A stretch of 48,910 bases of DNA from an uncultured Phascolarctobacterium sp. (GCA_900551745.1 URXA01000010.1:1-48910); one strand, 5' to 3'; positions 9,375 through 18,201 are shown, counted from the stretch's first letter. The notes: generated by a model not told the origin, from the sequence alone. Translations and numbers: made by a program.

Positions 9375-10643
9375 TTAAAAATAACTGCGCAATCCGACAT
9401 AAGTATTGTTTTTGTTGCCATTACGCACGTCAGTCTGCTCGCCCAGCAACGAAAGATTATCTGTCAGCTTCAGCTCCCCACCGACTTTTATTTTAGTATC
9501 GTTAAAGTCATAGACCTGACTGTACAGCTTAAAAGAATTGCCCAAACTATAATCAAAACCAACACCAAATTCTCCCTGCATCGCTCCCATACTTACAGCA
9601 GCAGGCCCAAAATTCTTTCCTAAGGAAAGATCGAGTTTGTTGGCATCGCCAATGTCATAACCGCCGATATACACGAATGTGTCCTTTTTGGGAGTGAAGG
9701 TAACTCCTAAATTGCTGCGCCAGTCGCTGCCCTTAACACTGCGTGTTACATCAGCCTGCACCTTTGCCGTATCCAAAACTCCCAACATTCTGTTAGCCTT
9801 ATCACTTGCTTCTCTGGCATTATGCAGAGTGGCTTTGATATCAGCTTCAGTCTGCGGATCGGTTGCAACCTTTTCCAATAATTCAGTGGCCTTTTCGATT
9901 CTGCCGCTGGCATTAGCAAGATTTTCAATAATTCTTGCCATATTCTGTCCAGCGCCGCCCTTATTTGTCTCAACCATGATGTTTTCCATCTGACTGGCAG
10001 CGTTATTCATTCTTACAGCCATTTCACTCATCTGCTGCACCATCAAATTTATTTCCTGCTGATTAGCTACAGCAACATCTGCCATAACCTTTGTAAAAGT
10101 GTTCATATTATTGCTGATATCACGGGCATTGACAAAACCGTCACGCATCGACCGCTGTACTTCAGGATCACCGAAAACATTATTCAGTGCTTCTGCAATA
10201 CCCTCAACTTTGGCCAGAACTTTAGATGAAGCATTCATAAACTCATCCAGTCCCGTTCCCTGCTCACCTTCCAGCTTATCGCCGGGATGAATATATTGTC
10301 CTGTCATCTTCACAGGAGGCAGCACATCTACAAACCTCTCCCCCAAAATACCGTCGGATCCCAAAGAAAAAACAGCTCCCTTAGGAATCTTGATATCTTT
10401 ATTGATATCAGCCACGACATCAACACTATCACCATTTACATTAACTTCTTTAACAGTGCCAACCTGTACGCCGGCATACCTTACTACATGTCCCGGCATC
10501 AGCCCACCAACCTGCGGATAAGAAATCTGCAGTTTATAACCGCTGCCAGAGAAACTGAAAGCGCCTAAAAAAGTAATGATTCCTGCTAAAAGTCCTACCC
10601 CGCCTAAAGTTAAAGCGCCAACTTTTACTTCGTTTGAACTCAT
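9375..10643 (-). CDS. mlaD: MlaD-family MCE protein with C-terminal beta-barrel-like extension
   Basis: Substrate-binding component of the Mla phospholipid transporter, 422 residues. An N-terminal transmembrane anchor (about 9-31) precedes one MCE domain (about 41-110, GGLMPGHVVRYAGVQVGTVK and DGILGERFVDVLPP). A long helical region follows (about 125-300). The last ~118 residues are beta-rich with alternating hydrophobic residues (VYIGGYDIGDANKLDLSLGK) and end NTYVGLRSYF. E. coli MlaD has about 183 residues and stops after a short helix. The extension looks like an outer-membrane barrel, so one protein could bridge both membranes, as reported for Veillonella parvula. The start overlaps the mlaF stop by one base (TAATG), implying coupled translation. 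MlaA, MlaB and MlaC genes are not seen here. Confidence 0.92.
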   Translation of the reverse strand: MSSNEVKVGALTLGGVGLLAGIITFLGAFSFSGSGYKLQISYPQVGGLMPGHVVRYAGVQVGTVKEVNVNGDSVDVVADINKDIKIPKGAVFSLGSDGILGERFVDVLPPVKMTGQYIHPGDKLEGEQGTGLDEFMNASSKVLAKVEGIAEALNNVFGDPEVQRSMRDGFVNARDISNNMNTFTKVMADVAVANQQEINLMVQQMSEMAVRMNNAASQMENIMVETNKGGAGQNMARIIENLANASGRIEKATELLEKVATDPQTEADIKATLHNAREASDKANRMLGVLDTAKVQADVTRSVKGSDWRSNLGVTFTPKKDTFVYIGGYDIGDANKLDLSLGKNFGPAAVSMGAMQGEFGVGFDYSLGNSFKLYSQVYDFNDTKIKVGGELKLTDNLSLLGEQTDVRNGNKNNTYVGLRSYF

Positions 10644-11401
10644 TACTGGTCCGCCTCCTCTCTGATTTCTTTACCGCGAATAAACGCGTCTACAATTTGA
10701 TTATGACCATTTCTTATTTCTTCAACAGTACCCAAAGCGACAATTTTACCCTTATAAAGCATAGCGATCCTGTCCGCCGCATAAAAAGCTGATTCCATAT
10801 CGTGAGTTACTAAAACCGATGTCACCCGCAATTGCTGCTGCGTTTTCCTGATCAAACGGCTGATATTATTTGACATGATCGGGTCCAGGCCCGCCGTTGG
10901 CTCATCATATAAAACTATTTCCGGTCTGTTCGCTATAGCCCTGGCTAAACCGACCCTTTTCTTCATACCACCCGATAACTCAGCCGGATATTGTTCTTTT
11001 GATTTAGGCAAACCAACAAGTTCTAACATCTCATCAACTATACCTTGAATCTCTGCTTCACTTTTAGCAGTATGCTGACGCAGTCCAAAAGCAACATTTT
11101 CACCAACTGTCAAAAAATCGAATAAAGCAGAATACTGGAATACCATCCCCATCTTTTGGCGCAGTTTGTTCCAGCCATCTTCATCCAAAGAACTTACCTG
11201 CTCTCCCTGAACAAAAATTTCTCCGGCAGTAGGTTGCAGCAGACCTATCATCGCACGTAAAATAGTGCTTTTACCACTGCCAGACGGCCCTAAAACGGCA
11301 AGAGTCTCACCTTGTCTGATATCCAGATCAATGTCATTTATAACCACATTTTCGCCAAAAGTAATATTTAATTTTTTAAAACTGATAATCGGTTCTGCCA
11401 C
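10643..11401 (-). CDS. mlaF: Mla ABC transporter ATP-binding protein
   Basis: Cytoplasmic ATPase energising MlaE-dependent lipid transport between the membranes, 252 residues. It shows Walker A GPSGSGKST (about 38-46), Q-loop MVFQYSALFDFLTV, signature LSGGMKKRVGLARAI, Walker B EIVLYDEPTAGLDP and H-loop VTHD. The phrase MKKRVGLARA and the GLDP end of Walker B are typical of the MlaF/MkL subgroup. Translation starts at a GTG (11401) with AGGAGG 8 bases upstream. It lies 14 bp downstream of mlaE and overlaps mlaD by one base, so the three genes form one unit. Confidence 0.95.
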   Translation of the reverse strand: MAEPIISFKKLNITFGENVVINDIDLDIRQGETLAVLGPSGSGKSTILRAMIGLLQPTAGEIFVQGEQVSSLDEDGWNKLRQKMGMVFQYSALFDFLTVGENVAFGLRQHTAKSEAEIQGIVDEMLELVGLPKSKEQYPAELSGGMKKRVGLARAIANRPEIVLYDEPTAGLDPIMSNNISRLIRKTQQQLRVTSVLVTHDMESAFYAADRIAMLYKGKIVALGTVEEIRNGHNQIVDAFIRGKEIREEADQ

Positions 11402-11415
11402 AGGCAGTACCTCCT

Positions 11416-12186
11416 TTAAACATACAGTAAAATTGACAAAAAGTAGTTAGTTATAAATATAAGGACAATAGATAAAACAACTGAACCAGTCGTAGCGATA
11501 CCGACACCTTCAGCGCCTTGTTTGGCACCCAGCCCTTTATAACAGGCTACGATAGCAATAATACCGCCAAAAACAGCGCTTTTAAGCATGCCGCCAACCA
11601 TATCAAATGGCTCAGCAAACATTTTTATAGAATTTATATAAGTAAAAGTACTAATTCCGGCATAATAATGAGAAACCAGCCAACCGCCAATATTGCCGAT
11701 TGTATTAGCAAAAACGATCAGCACCGGCATCATTAAAACAATTGCCAAAAATCTTGGTACGATCAGATAAGTAGTAGGATTTGTAGCCATTACTTTCAAG
11801 GCATCGATTTGCTCTGTTACTTTCATAGTGCCGATTTCCGCAGCAATAGCAGCGCCAATACGCCCAGCAACGACAACACCTGTCAAGACCGGTACCAGTT
11901 CGCGTCCCATCGCAATGGCTACAATACCGCCAACTGAGGAAGAAGCACCAAAACGTACAAATTCCTTGGCTGTCTGTACAGAAAAAACCATCCCTGTAAA
12001 AAGTATCGTCATCATAACTATCGGCAGTGAATCAGCTCCAAGCTTCGCCATTTGTCTGACTGTTTCCTTCCAGTCTGCCTTGCTGACACGCTTAAGAGTA
12101 TCCGTAAAGAGCAGCATCATCCGACCGGCATTAGCACAGCCTTCGAGCATAATCTTGCCTATGTCGTTACATATAGTCTGCAGCAT
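11416..12186 (-). CDS. mlaE: Mla ABC transporter permease
   Basis: Inner-membrane permease of the MlaEFD complex, 256 residues, with five to six hydrophobic segments. Family motifs include SLPIVMMTILFTGMVFSVQ, GRELVPVLTGVVVAGRIGAA, IAAEIGTMKVTEQIDALKVM and GIATTGSVV near the C-terminus. The ATG at 12186 has AAGGAG 8 bases upstream. It is the first gene of the mlaEFD unit, 123 bp downstream of the S55 protease gene; a possible promoter lies in that gap. Confidence 0.95.
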   Translation of the reverse strand: MLQTICNDIGKIMLEGCANAGRMMLLFTDTLKRVSKADWKETVRQMAKLGADSLPIVMMTILFTGMVFSVQTAKEFVRFGASSSVGGIVAIAMGRELVPVLTGVVVAGRIGAAIAAEIGTMKVTEQIDALKVMATNPTTYLIVPRFLAIVLMMPVLIVFANTIGNIGGWLVSHYYAGISTFTYINSIKMFAEPFDMVGGMLKSAVFGGIIAIVACYKGLGAKQGAEGVGIATTGSVVLSIVLIFITNYFLSILLYV

Positions 12187-12277
12187 TACGAAAGCTCCTT
12201 TCTCTCACAAATAAAACAATAATTATCTATAATTCAATTTTCTACTTCAAATTCCCTGCTTTTAAATATACTTTATT

Positions 12278-12305
12278 TTTATGGCTTTTTTATGTCTGCT
12301 GTCAA
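12278..12305 (-). promoter_or_regulatory. Possible promoter of mlaEFD
   Basis: A consensus -35 TTGACA (12300-12305) lies 5 bases downstream of the S55 gene. A weak A-rich -10 (CATAAA, 12278-12283) follows at 16 bases. The -35 is convincing and the -10 is poor. Confidence 0.3.
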
Positions 12306-12309
12306 AAAA

Positions 12310-13977
12310 TTATTTTACTACATCAATGACAATATCTGTTGTACCGTCAACAATAAAATTCATTGTAGTTTTTTGTTTCATCGGACTGCCCTCAAGCATA
12401 GACGCAAAGCCGCCGCCCGACTGCATTGCTGCGTTAGGTGCGCCCTGACCGGCGGCAATATCCACGATCAGATCATTATTCTGATCAGCTTCGTTAATGC
12501 TTTTTATAAAATCATTTAAAGTTTTACGATTATCCTTCTGCTGTGCCGGCACACCCTCTTCACGCTGTTTACGCAGCAGATTCTGAATCCAGGCCAGTGA
12601 GCTGCCGCCGCGGACAGTCAGAGGCAATTTACCTTCCCGCTGCTCTTTCGGTATCTTGAACAGTACGGTCTTCATAACTTTTGGAGCCCTATAGGGCTGC
12701 AGCTGCACATCAATATGAACAGTATCCCCTGGTGCAGCCTCTTTTTCTCTTGCTGAAGCACCGATAATCTCGGCTACTTCTGCTTTATCATCAAGAACGA
12801 TATTGATATTTACTCCGTAAATATCAACTTTTTCAAATTTATTTTGTGTTAAAATCGTTCCTGCTTCTACCAATTCCTGATTGATCAGCTTACCGATTCC
12901 TACCGCTGCATAATACATATTTTCCCGCTGAACATTGATTGTCCCGCTGATATCACCTCTGCCATCAATACGGAAAGAAAATCTTGCCGTGCCGCCGCCT
13001 TCACGATCCATCGTTTTAGCGACAGTATTATAAGCTACTGCATCCAGCATTGCCGGCAGCAAAACTTCATCATCTATAACTTCCACACGAGAGCTATTAT
13101 TGATCCCTCTGGCTCCATCAGTAACAGAAACATACACCGGTACAACAGGCGGTCCCTGACCGATCTTACCTGCAATTCCAGCACTGCGGTCCTGAGTGAT
13201 AGTACCAATAGTTTCACCGATATTACCAACTTTATAAGCCGATTCCAAATTAGGCAAAGAAGCTAAAATCCAGGCCTTGTTCATAAAATAACAGGAATCA
13301 CCGCGCTGCATAAAAGGATGACCAAACGCTAAAATTTCACCGTCATCGCCAACCCAGGTAACTGTACCCAACGCTCCTAACTGGATATCACCACGCATTA
13401 AAGAAACGCCTACGGCACTGCCGGGCTGTAAAGGCTGCGAACTCGAAAAAGAACCGCTGCCGCCAACACCTGTTGCTTTAAGTCCAAACGGTTCCAGCTT
13501 TTCACTCAAATAACGTACACCCGATTCTGTAAAACCGCCTGCCATCAAGGGTGTATTTTTCGGTAAAAATTCCGACGGGCGCGGCGCCGATTCATTTAAA
13601 AGATCCAGCATCCTGCCTATAGGTGTTAAAAAACAATATTTGGGATCTGTAAAAGCTTTACCGAACGCCACCGCACCGGCAAGTCTGCCATTAATATAGA
13701 CTGGACTTCCGCTCATCCCCTGAGCAATGCCACCGCTGCGATCAATAACATCACCGCTGGCTTTAATCAAAATGTTATGCCCCATAGCATCGTTACCAAT
13801 GACACCTAAAACTTCTATATTAAATTCTTCGATAGTGTCTCCTTCTATGACGGTCTTCGCAATACCGTGCATACCCGGAACAATATCCTCTACCGGCATC
13901 AGCGGCACATTTGCACAAACCAGCGCACTGCTGAAACACCAGATTATTAAGCTTAAAATAAATATCTGTTTTTTCAT
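12310..13977 (-). CDS. SpoIVB/S55-type serine peptidase domain protein
   Basis: A 555-residue secreted or envelope protein with a signal peptide (about 1-22, ending ALVCA). The nucleophile-type motif GGIAQGMSGSPVYING is at about residues 82-97 (Ser89). A second conserved block, GTVTWVGDDGEILAFGHPF, is at about 204-222 (His220). Both blocks resemble the catalytic regions of the SpoIVB (S55) protease. In Bacillus SpoIVB, as I recall it, the His block precedes the Ser block; here the order is reversed. The rest resembles no domain I can name; residues 300-450 are beta-rich. The start ATG at 13977 has GGAGAG only about 2-4 bases upstream, which is close. It sits just before mlaEFD, so a role in envelope regulation or processing is a contextual inference. 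Confidence 0.82.
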   Translation of the reverse strand: MKKQIFILSLIIWCFSSALVCANVPLMPVEDIVPGMHGIAKTVIEGDTIEEFNIEVLGVIGNDAMGHNILIKASGDVIDRSGGIAQGMSGSPVYINGRLAGAVAFGKAFTDPKYCFLTPIGRMLDLLNESAPRPSEFLPKNTPLMAGGFTESGVRYLSEKLEPFGLKATGVGGSGSFSSSQPLQPGSAVGVSLMRGDIQLGALGTVTWVGDDGEILAFGHPFMQRGDSCYFMNKAWILASLPNLESAYKVGNIGETIGTITQDRSAGIAGKIGQGPPVVPVYVSVTDGARGINNSSRVEVIDDEVLLPAMLDAVAYNTVAKTMDREGGGTARFSFRIDGRGDISGTINVQRENMYYAAVGIGKLINQELVEAGTILTQNKFEKVDIYGVNINIVLDDKAEVAEIIGASAREKEAAPGDTVHIDVQLQPYRAPKVMKTVLFKIPKEQREGKLPLTVRGGSSLAWIQNLLRKQREEGVPAQQKDNRKTLNDFIKSINEADQNNDLIVDIAAGQGAPNAAMQSGGGFASMLEGSPMKQKTTMNFIVDGTTDIVIDVVK

Positions 13978-13995
13978 AACTCTCCATAATAGTGT

Positions 13996-14029
13996 AAAAC
14001 CGGCGTGAGCAGAGCAGCACGCCGGTTTT
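13996..14029 (-). terminator. Hairpin terminator after the barrel-sandwich gene
   Basis: A 12-bp perfect stem, AAAACCGGCGTG / CACGCCGGTTTT, with a 10-base loop lies 10 bp beyond the stop codon at 14040. The T-tract is only four long, so termination may be partial and could pass transcription on to the S55 gene. Confidence 0.7.
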
Positions 14030-14039
14030 AATTTTGTTC

Positions 14040-14351
14040 TTAATTAGCCGCTACACGCACCACAGTTTGCCCATTGCTGATATTATCGCCCGGTTTGACC
14101 AAAACAGCAGTTACTTTCCCGGCAATATTAGCTCTGGCCGCTGGCGCAGGACCGGCAATAGTTTTGACTTTAACCAATACCTGACCTTCACTGACCCGCA
14201 TTCCTACAGTCGTCAGCCCATCTGCCAAAACAACGCCATTCAAAGTAGTTTTCTGATCTACAGAAGTATCTGCGAATGCCAAAGTATAAGCTCCGCCCAA
14301 AATGCAAAGTACCGTCAGCACTGCAATAACTTTCCAATTAATTTTTTTCAT
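14040..14351 (-). CDS. Small periplasmic barrel-sandwich (biotinyl/lipoyl-like) protein
   Basis: A 103-residue exported protein. An N-terminal signal or anchor (about 5-28, IAVLTVLCILGGAYTLAFA) precedes a single biotinyl/lipoyl-like fold (about 45-103). Its two half-motifs are MRVSEGQVLVKVKT and VLVKPGDNISNGQTVVRV. The hairpin position that carries the modified Lys in true biotin carriers reads ARANIAGKV, with no M-K-M pattern. It is therefore more like the barrel-sandwich domain of periplasmic adaptor proteins (HlyD/RND type) than an enzyme carrier. The ATG at 14351 is chosen because GGAAGGAG lies 8 bases upstream; an in-frame start at 14393 would break the signal sequence. A free-standing adaptor domain without coiled coil is odd; a link to TolC or Mla is only contextual. 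Confidence 0.75.
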   Translation of the reverse strand: MKKINWKVIAVLTVLCILGGAYTLAFADTSVDQKTTLNGVVLADGLTTVGMRVSEGQVLVKVKTIAGPAPAARANIAGKVTAVLVKPGDNISNGQTVVRVAAN

Positions 14352-14438
14352 TGTTCTCACTCCTTCCAAGAGGAAGCATCGGGATTTCTGCATATCTCCC
14401 TATGTTGTATTATACTATTCTAATTTAACTTTGACAAG

Positions 14439-15839
14439 TCAGTTCTTCTTAGAGAATAAGCCCAAACCTACACTGACAGCGCGTTCATTTCCGTCGGAAG
14501 GATTATTTAAAATCTTATTATTGAGTACCATTTCGCTGGACCCGCCGCCATCAAAATTAAGTGCCGCCGAAGCCCCTAATTTAATCATGTAACGCGCAAC
14601 TTCATCTAGGGTCATCCCCACAGAATTAGTACGGCGTCCATCTGCTACCAATATCACTACAGTGCCGTCTTTTTTTACCCCAATAGCGGTTCTTGGAGCT
14701 CTGCCATAAGCAATATCTCCGGCAATCTGCTCACTGACAGAACGCACATTTCGTTTACCATCTTCTACCAGCATCGGTCCAGCCCCCAAAACCACTTCAG
14801 CTTTATCGGCAGCAGCATCCCCTAACGTTTGCTGGATACTGGCTCTATCACCAATCTGTAACTGTTCCAGTATTTTGGCATTAGTTCCATGCGCGGAAAC
14901 TATTACACTGTTTTTATCTATACGCATGTTCCCGGCTTTGCTGACTTCAGCAACCTTACCATCTTTAATACGTATCTCACAGCCAAAATTATTAGTCCGT
15001 GTCGACGGGCCAAAATAATGTGTATAAATGACAACATCCTCAGCAATACGTTCCCTGTTGATCCCTTTAACAGGCAGTTTTACGCCTAATCCCGGCAGCA
15101 TAACACTACCGTTATAAGCCAGATCTTTCATGATTTGCGGTTTGCCGTCAGCAATAACAAAAGCACTACGGGCCTTATCCTCCATCCCCAGCCACTCGCC
15201 GTCGATTTTTAAATTGCCAATAATCCAGCCGCTGGCATCGAAATATGAAGCATTGACAGCTGCTTTTGCTCCTAAAGTATTAACAGCTTTCAACAGCGTT
15301 CCACGCCCGTTCCTATCTATAGCTCCCGAAAACGGCAGCAATTTATAATCACTATTAGGTGCTACTTCTAAAATATGCATTTGAATCGGCAGACCTTCCA
15401 TATCATCCTGCCAGAAGGTATATTGCAAGCCTTGACCCTGGTTCACCGTATTTTTAGTCACCAGGATACGGTAAATATCTAAAACAATACGATTTGGCTG
15501 CTGCAAAGCAAATACTTTATACTGCTGCTCTTTATTGAGAGATACAACCAATTTAGATGCCTTACGCCCATCTTTTTTCAAAACTACGCTTTTAATGATC
15601 GGGTCTTTGACCTTTTCACTCATTTCTTTGGCTACAGCGGCATCAATATTCACTATTATTGATGAACCTTGCTTCTCGTCCTTATACTTAACTTTTTCAT
15701 CAGTATCAAGCACGATCCTTACTCGCGTAGGACTGCTGCTGTAACGCATTTTATTTACTGCCGCCGCCCAAGCCTGGACAGGAAGCAAAACCAAAAGTAA
15801 CGTTAATATTATTTTAGAGAAATATTTTGTCTGCAACAT
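14439..15839 (-). CDS. Phosphodiester glycosidase (NAGPA/DUF2233) family protein with AMIN domain
   Basis: A 466-residue exported protein. The signal peptide (about 8-26, ending VQAWAA) is followed by an AMIN-like beta domain (about 30-140, RVRIVLDTDEKVKYK and NRIVLDIYRI). The C-terminal NAGPA domain (about 170-466) has AAVNASYFDASG, RTAIGVKKDGTVVILVADGR and ALNFDGGGSSEMVLN followed by ERAVSVGLGLF. The family cleaves sugar-phosphodiester bonds. In bacteria AMIN domains usually target the cell envelope, so a wall or surface-polymer substrate is likely but unproven. The ATG at 15839 is preferred over an in-frame ATG at 15893 because AGGAGG lies 9 bases upstream and a good signal peptide results. 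It follows mreB by about 60 bp. Confidence 0.87.
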   Translation of the reverse strand: MLQTKYFSKIILTLLLVLLPVQAWAAAVNKMRYSSSPTRVRIVLDTDEKVKYKDEKQGSSIIVNIDAAVAKEMSEKVKDPIIKSVVLKKDGRKASKLVVSLNKEQQYKVFALQQPNRIVLDIYRILVTKNTVNQGQGLQYTFWQDDMEGLPIQMHILEVAPNSDYKLLPFSGAIDRNGRGTLLKAVNTLGAKAAVNASYFDASGWIIGNLKIDGEWLGMEDKARSAFVIADGKPQIMKDLAYNGSVMLPGLGVKLPVKGINRERIAEDVVIYTHYFGPSTRTNNFGCEIRIKDGKVAEVSKAGNMRIDKNSVIVSAHGTNAKILEQLQIGDRASIQQTLGDAAADKAEVVLGAGPMLVEDGKRNVRSVSEQIAGDIAYGRAPRTAIGVKKDGTVVILVADGRRTNSVGMTLDEVARYMIKLGASAALNFDGGGSSEMVLNNKILNNPSDGNERAVSVGLGLFSKKN

Positions 15840-15856
15840 TACAGCGAACCTCCTAA

Positions 15857-15887
15857 AAAATAATACACAGCCGCAAAGACTGTGTAT
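15857..15887 (-). terminator. Weak hairpin/attenuator between mreB and the NAGPA gene
   Basis: On the minus strand an 8-bp stem, ATACACAG / CTGTGTAT, with a 9-base loop is followed by TATTTTTTA, 10 bp after the mreB stop. Partial termination before the glycosidase gene is plausible. Confidence 0.5.
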
Positions 15888-15897
15888 CCGCACTTAT

Positions 15898-16920
15898 TTA
15901 CAAACTGCCATTACCCACAATAGAACCGGGACGCAGTTTATTCAAATCCATTAAAGCCTTGCCTGTACCCAAAGCAACACAGTCAAGCGGCTGTTCAGCG
16001 ACATAAGTATCAATCCCGGTTTCGTCCTTCAATACTTGAGAAATACCATCCAGCAGTGCACCGCCACCAGTCAGATAAATTCCCTTGTCAACTATATCCG
16101 CTGATAATTCAGGCGGGCATTTTTCCAAAACTGATCTCACTGAGGCAACCAGTGATGCAACAGACTCTCTCAAGGCTTTTCGTCCATCCTCAGAAGTAAC
16201 TTTAATGGTAGTCGGCAGTCCAGTCACCAGATCACGTCCGCGAACCTCCTGCTCTACCTTTCTTCCTTCAGGATGCACCGTCGCTACATTAATTTTTATC
16301 TCTTCTGCCGTACGCTCACCAATCAAAACATTATGAATACGTTTAACATGTCGGATAATAGCTTCATCAAAAGCATCGCCGCCGATCCGCAAAGAAGCGT
16401 CAACAACAACCCCGCCCAAACTCAATACGGCAATATCAGTGGTTCCGCCGCCGATATCGACAACCATACTGCCAGCTGCAGCCGCAATATCCAAACCTGC
16501 TCCAAGAGCTGCTGCTAAAGGTTCTTCTATCAAATAAGTTTTTGAAGCCCCAGCCTGCATCGTAGCTTCTAAAACAGCACGCTTTTCAACTGAAGTTACC
16601 CCGGTAGGGATACATACCATAATGCGCGGTTTACTGAAAAAACTTTTACCTGCAACTTTATTAACAACGTATTCCAGCATTTTCTGGGTAATCGTATAAT
16701 TAGCAATAACGCCTTCTTTCAAAGGACGAATGGCAACAATATTGCCCGGCGTACGTCCGATCATCTGGCGTGCCTCTTCACCTACGGCTAAAATCTTATT
16801 TTTATCTTTATCAATTGCCACAACAGAAGGCTCATTCAAAACAATACCTTTCCCTTTGATAAAAACCAAAATATTGGCAGTTCCCAAATCAATACCTATA
16901 TCGACACTATTAAAAAACAT
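15898..16920 (-). CDS. mreB: MreB/Mbl actin-like cell-shape protein
   Basis: Actin homologue that polymerises on the inner face of the membrane and positions lateral wall synthesis. About 340 residues. The phosphate-1 motif is GIDLGTANILVFIKGKG, the connecting motif VGRTPGN-type is IGRTPGNIVAIRPLKEGVI, phosphate-2 is GSMVVDIGGGTTDIAVLSLG, and the adenosine motif is GIYLTGGGALLDGI. LNEPSVVAIDK resembles Mbl of Bacillus, and Bacillus mbl also follows murA nearby, so Mbl is an alternative name. The ATG at 16920 is chosen; an in-frame GTG at 16929 overlaps the weak GGGTG ribosome site. It begins 15 bases after the murA stop, so the two are probably cotranscribed. Confidence 0.93.
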   Translation of the reverse strand: MFFNSVDIGIDLGTANILVFIKGKGIVLNEPSVVAIDKDKNKILAVGEEARQMIGRTPGNIVAIRPLKEGVIANYTITQKMLEYVVNKVAGKSFFSKPRIMVCIPTGVTSVEKRAVLEATMQAGASKTYLIEEPLAAALGAGLDIAAAAGSMVVDIGGGTTDIAVLSLGGVVVDASLRIGGDAFDEAIIRHVKRIHNVLIGERTAEEIKINVATVHPEGRKVEQEVRGRDLVTGLPTTIKVTSEDGRKALRESVASLVASVRSVLEKCPPELSADIVDKGIYLTGGGALLDGISQVLKDETGIDTYVAEQPLDCVALGTGKALMDLNKLRPGSIVGNGSL

Positions 16921-16935
16921 TTTTTTCACCCGCTT

Positions 16936-18201
16936 TTAATCATTCCCGCCAACACGTTTAATATCAGCGCCTAATCCTTGAAGTTTAGCTACTATTTCTT
17001 CATAACCGCGATCAATATGATAAATATCACAAATCTCGGTTGTACCTTCAGCAACCAACCCAGCTAAAATCATTGCTGCCCCTGCACGTAGATCTGTTGC
17101 CCGCACCTGACAGCCTGTAAGCTTTGCCGGACCGTCAACGACTGCACTGCGACCTTCGGCAGTAATACTTGCTCCCATACGGTTTAATTCCACCACATGC
17201 ATAAATCTATTTTCAAATACTGTTTCAGTGACTTTGCTGCGGCCTTCGGCAATTGCCATCATCGCCATCATCTGTGCCTGCATATCCGTAGGGAACCCAG
17301 GATAAGGCAAGGTTTTTATATCGATAGCCTTAAGCTTTTCTCCACCTACTACACGCACTCTGTCTGCATCTTCTTCAACCATTACGCCGGCTTCACGCAA
17401 TTTGGCAATCAACGGTTTCTGATGTTCTATCAGAACATTTTCTACAACAATGTCGCCGCCGGTCATAGCAGCAGCTATCATATATGTTCCCGCTTCGATA
17501 CGATCAGGAATTACTGTATGATCAGCACCATGAAGCTCCTTTACACCATCAATACGAATAACATTCGTGCCTGCACCACGTATCTTGGCTCCCATTTGAT
17601 TCAGATAGTTGGCCAGATCTACGATTTCAGGTTCTTCCGCAGGGTTTTCCAAAATAGTAGTTCCTTCTGCCAAAGCGGCCGCCATCATCACATTTTCCGT
17701 AGCTCCAACACTTGGAAAATCAAAGTAAATAGTAGTCCCAACTAAACCATTCGGTGCCGTAGCTTCAATATATCCATGCCCCTGTTCTATTTTTACGCCA
17801 AGAGCTTCAAACCCTTTTAAGTGCAGATCAATCGGACGTGTACCTATCGCACAGCCGCCAGGCTGCGAAATCCGGGCCTTCCCTTTACGGGCCAGCAACG
17901 GTCCCATGACCAAAAATGATGCTCTCATACAGCGCACCAACTCATAAGGTGCTTCACATGAAGTTATTTCCGTACTATCTATATTCAGTACATGGGGCTC
18001 ACTGGCATTCACTTTGATACCCAGGCAATTTAAAACAGCACAAATCGTACGTACATCGTCAAGAGCAGGAATCTCCTCTAAACGACTTGGGGTATTTCCC
18101 AAAATTGACGCAGCAATAATAGGCAATACAGCATTTTTGGCTCCACTAGTTTTCACAGAGCCTGTCAGACGATTACCGCCTTTGACAACTAATTTCTCCA
18201 C
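16936..18201 (-). CDS. murA: UDP-N-acetylglucosamine 1-carboxyvinyltransferase
   Basis: First committed enzyme of peptidoglycan synthesis; it transfers enolpyruvate from PEP to UDP-GlcNAc in the cytoplasm. 421 residues, the usual length. The N-terminal substrate motif GSVKTSGAKNAVLPII and the active-site loop ISQPGGCAIGTRPIDLHLKG with the catalytic Cys (target of fosfomycin) are intact. The TMIAAAMTGG and PYPGFPTDMQAQMMAM blocks follow. The start is a GTG at 18201 with AGGGGG about 9 bases upstream; no in-frame ATG nearby restores the conserved N-terminus. It leads the murA-mreB unit. Confidence 0.97.
   Translation of the reverse strand: MEKLVVKGGNRLTGSVKTSGAKNAVLPIIAASILGNTPSRLEEIPALDDVRTICAVLNCLGIKVNASEPHVLNIDSTEITSCEAPYELVRCMRASFLVMGPLLARKGKARISQPGGCAIGTRPIDLHLKGFEALGVKIEQGHGYIEATAPNGLVGTTIYFDFPSVGATENVMMAAALAEGTTILENPAEEPEIVDLANYLNQMGAKIRGAGTNVIRIDGVKELHGADHTVIPDRIEAGTYMIAAAMTGGDIVVENVLIEHQKPLIAKLREAGVMVEEDADRVRVVGGEKLKAIDIKTLPYPGFPTDMQAQMMAMMAIAEGRSKVTETVFENRFMHVVELNRMGASITAEGRSAVVDGPAKLTGCQVRATDLRAGAAMILAGLVAEGTTEICDIYHIDRGYEEIVAKLQGLGADIKRVGGND

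Noticed and set aside
17197..17745. Plus-strand open frame of 182 codons inside murA
   Set aside because: Antisense shadow of murA with no ribosome site and no recognisable domain.
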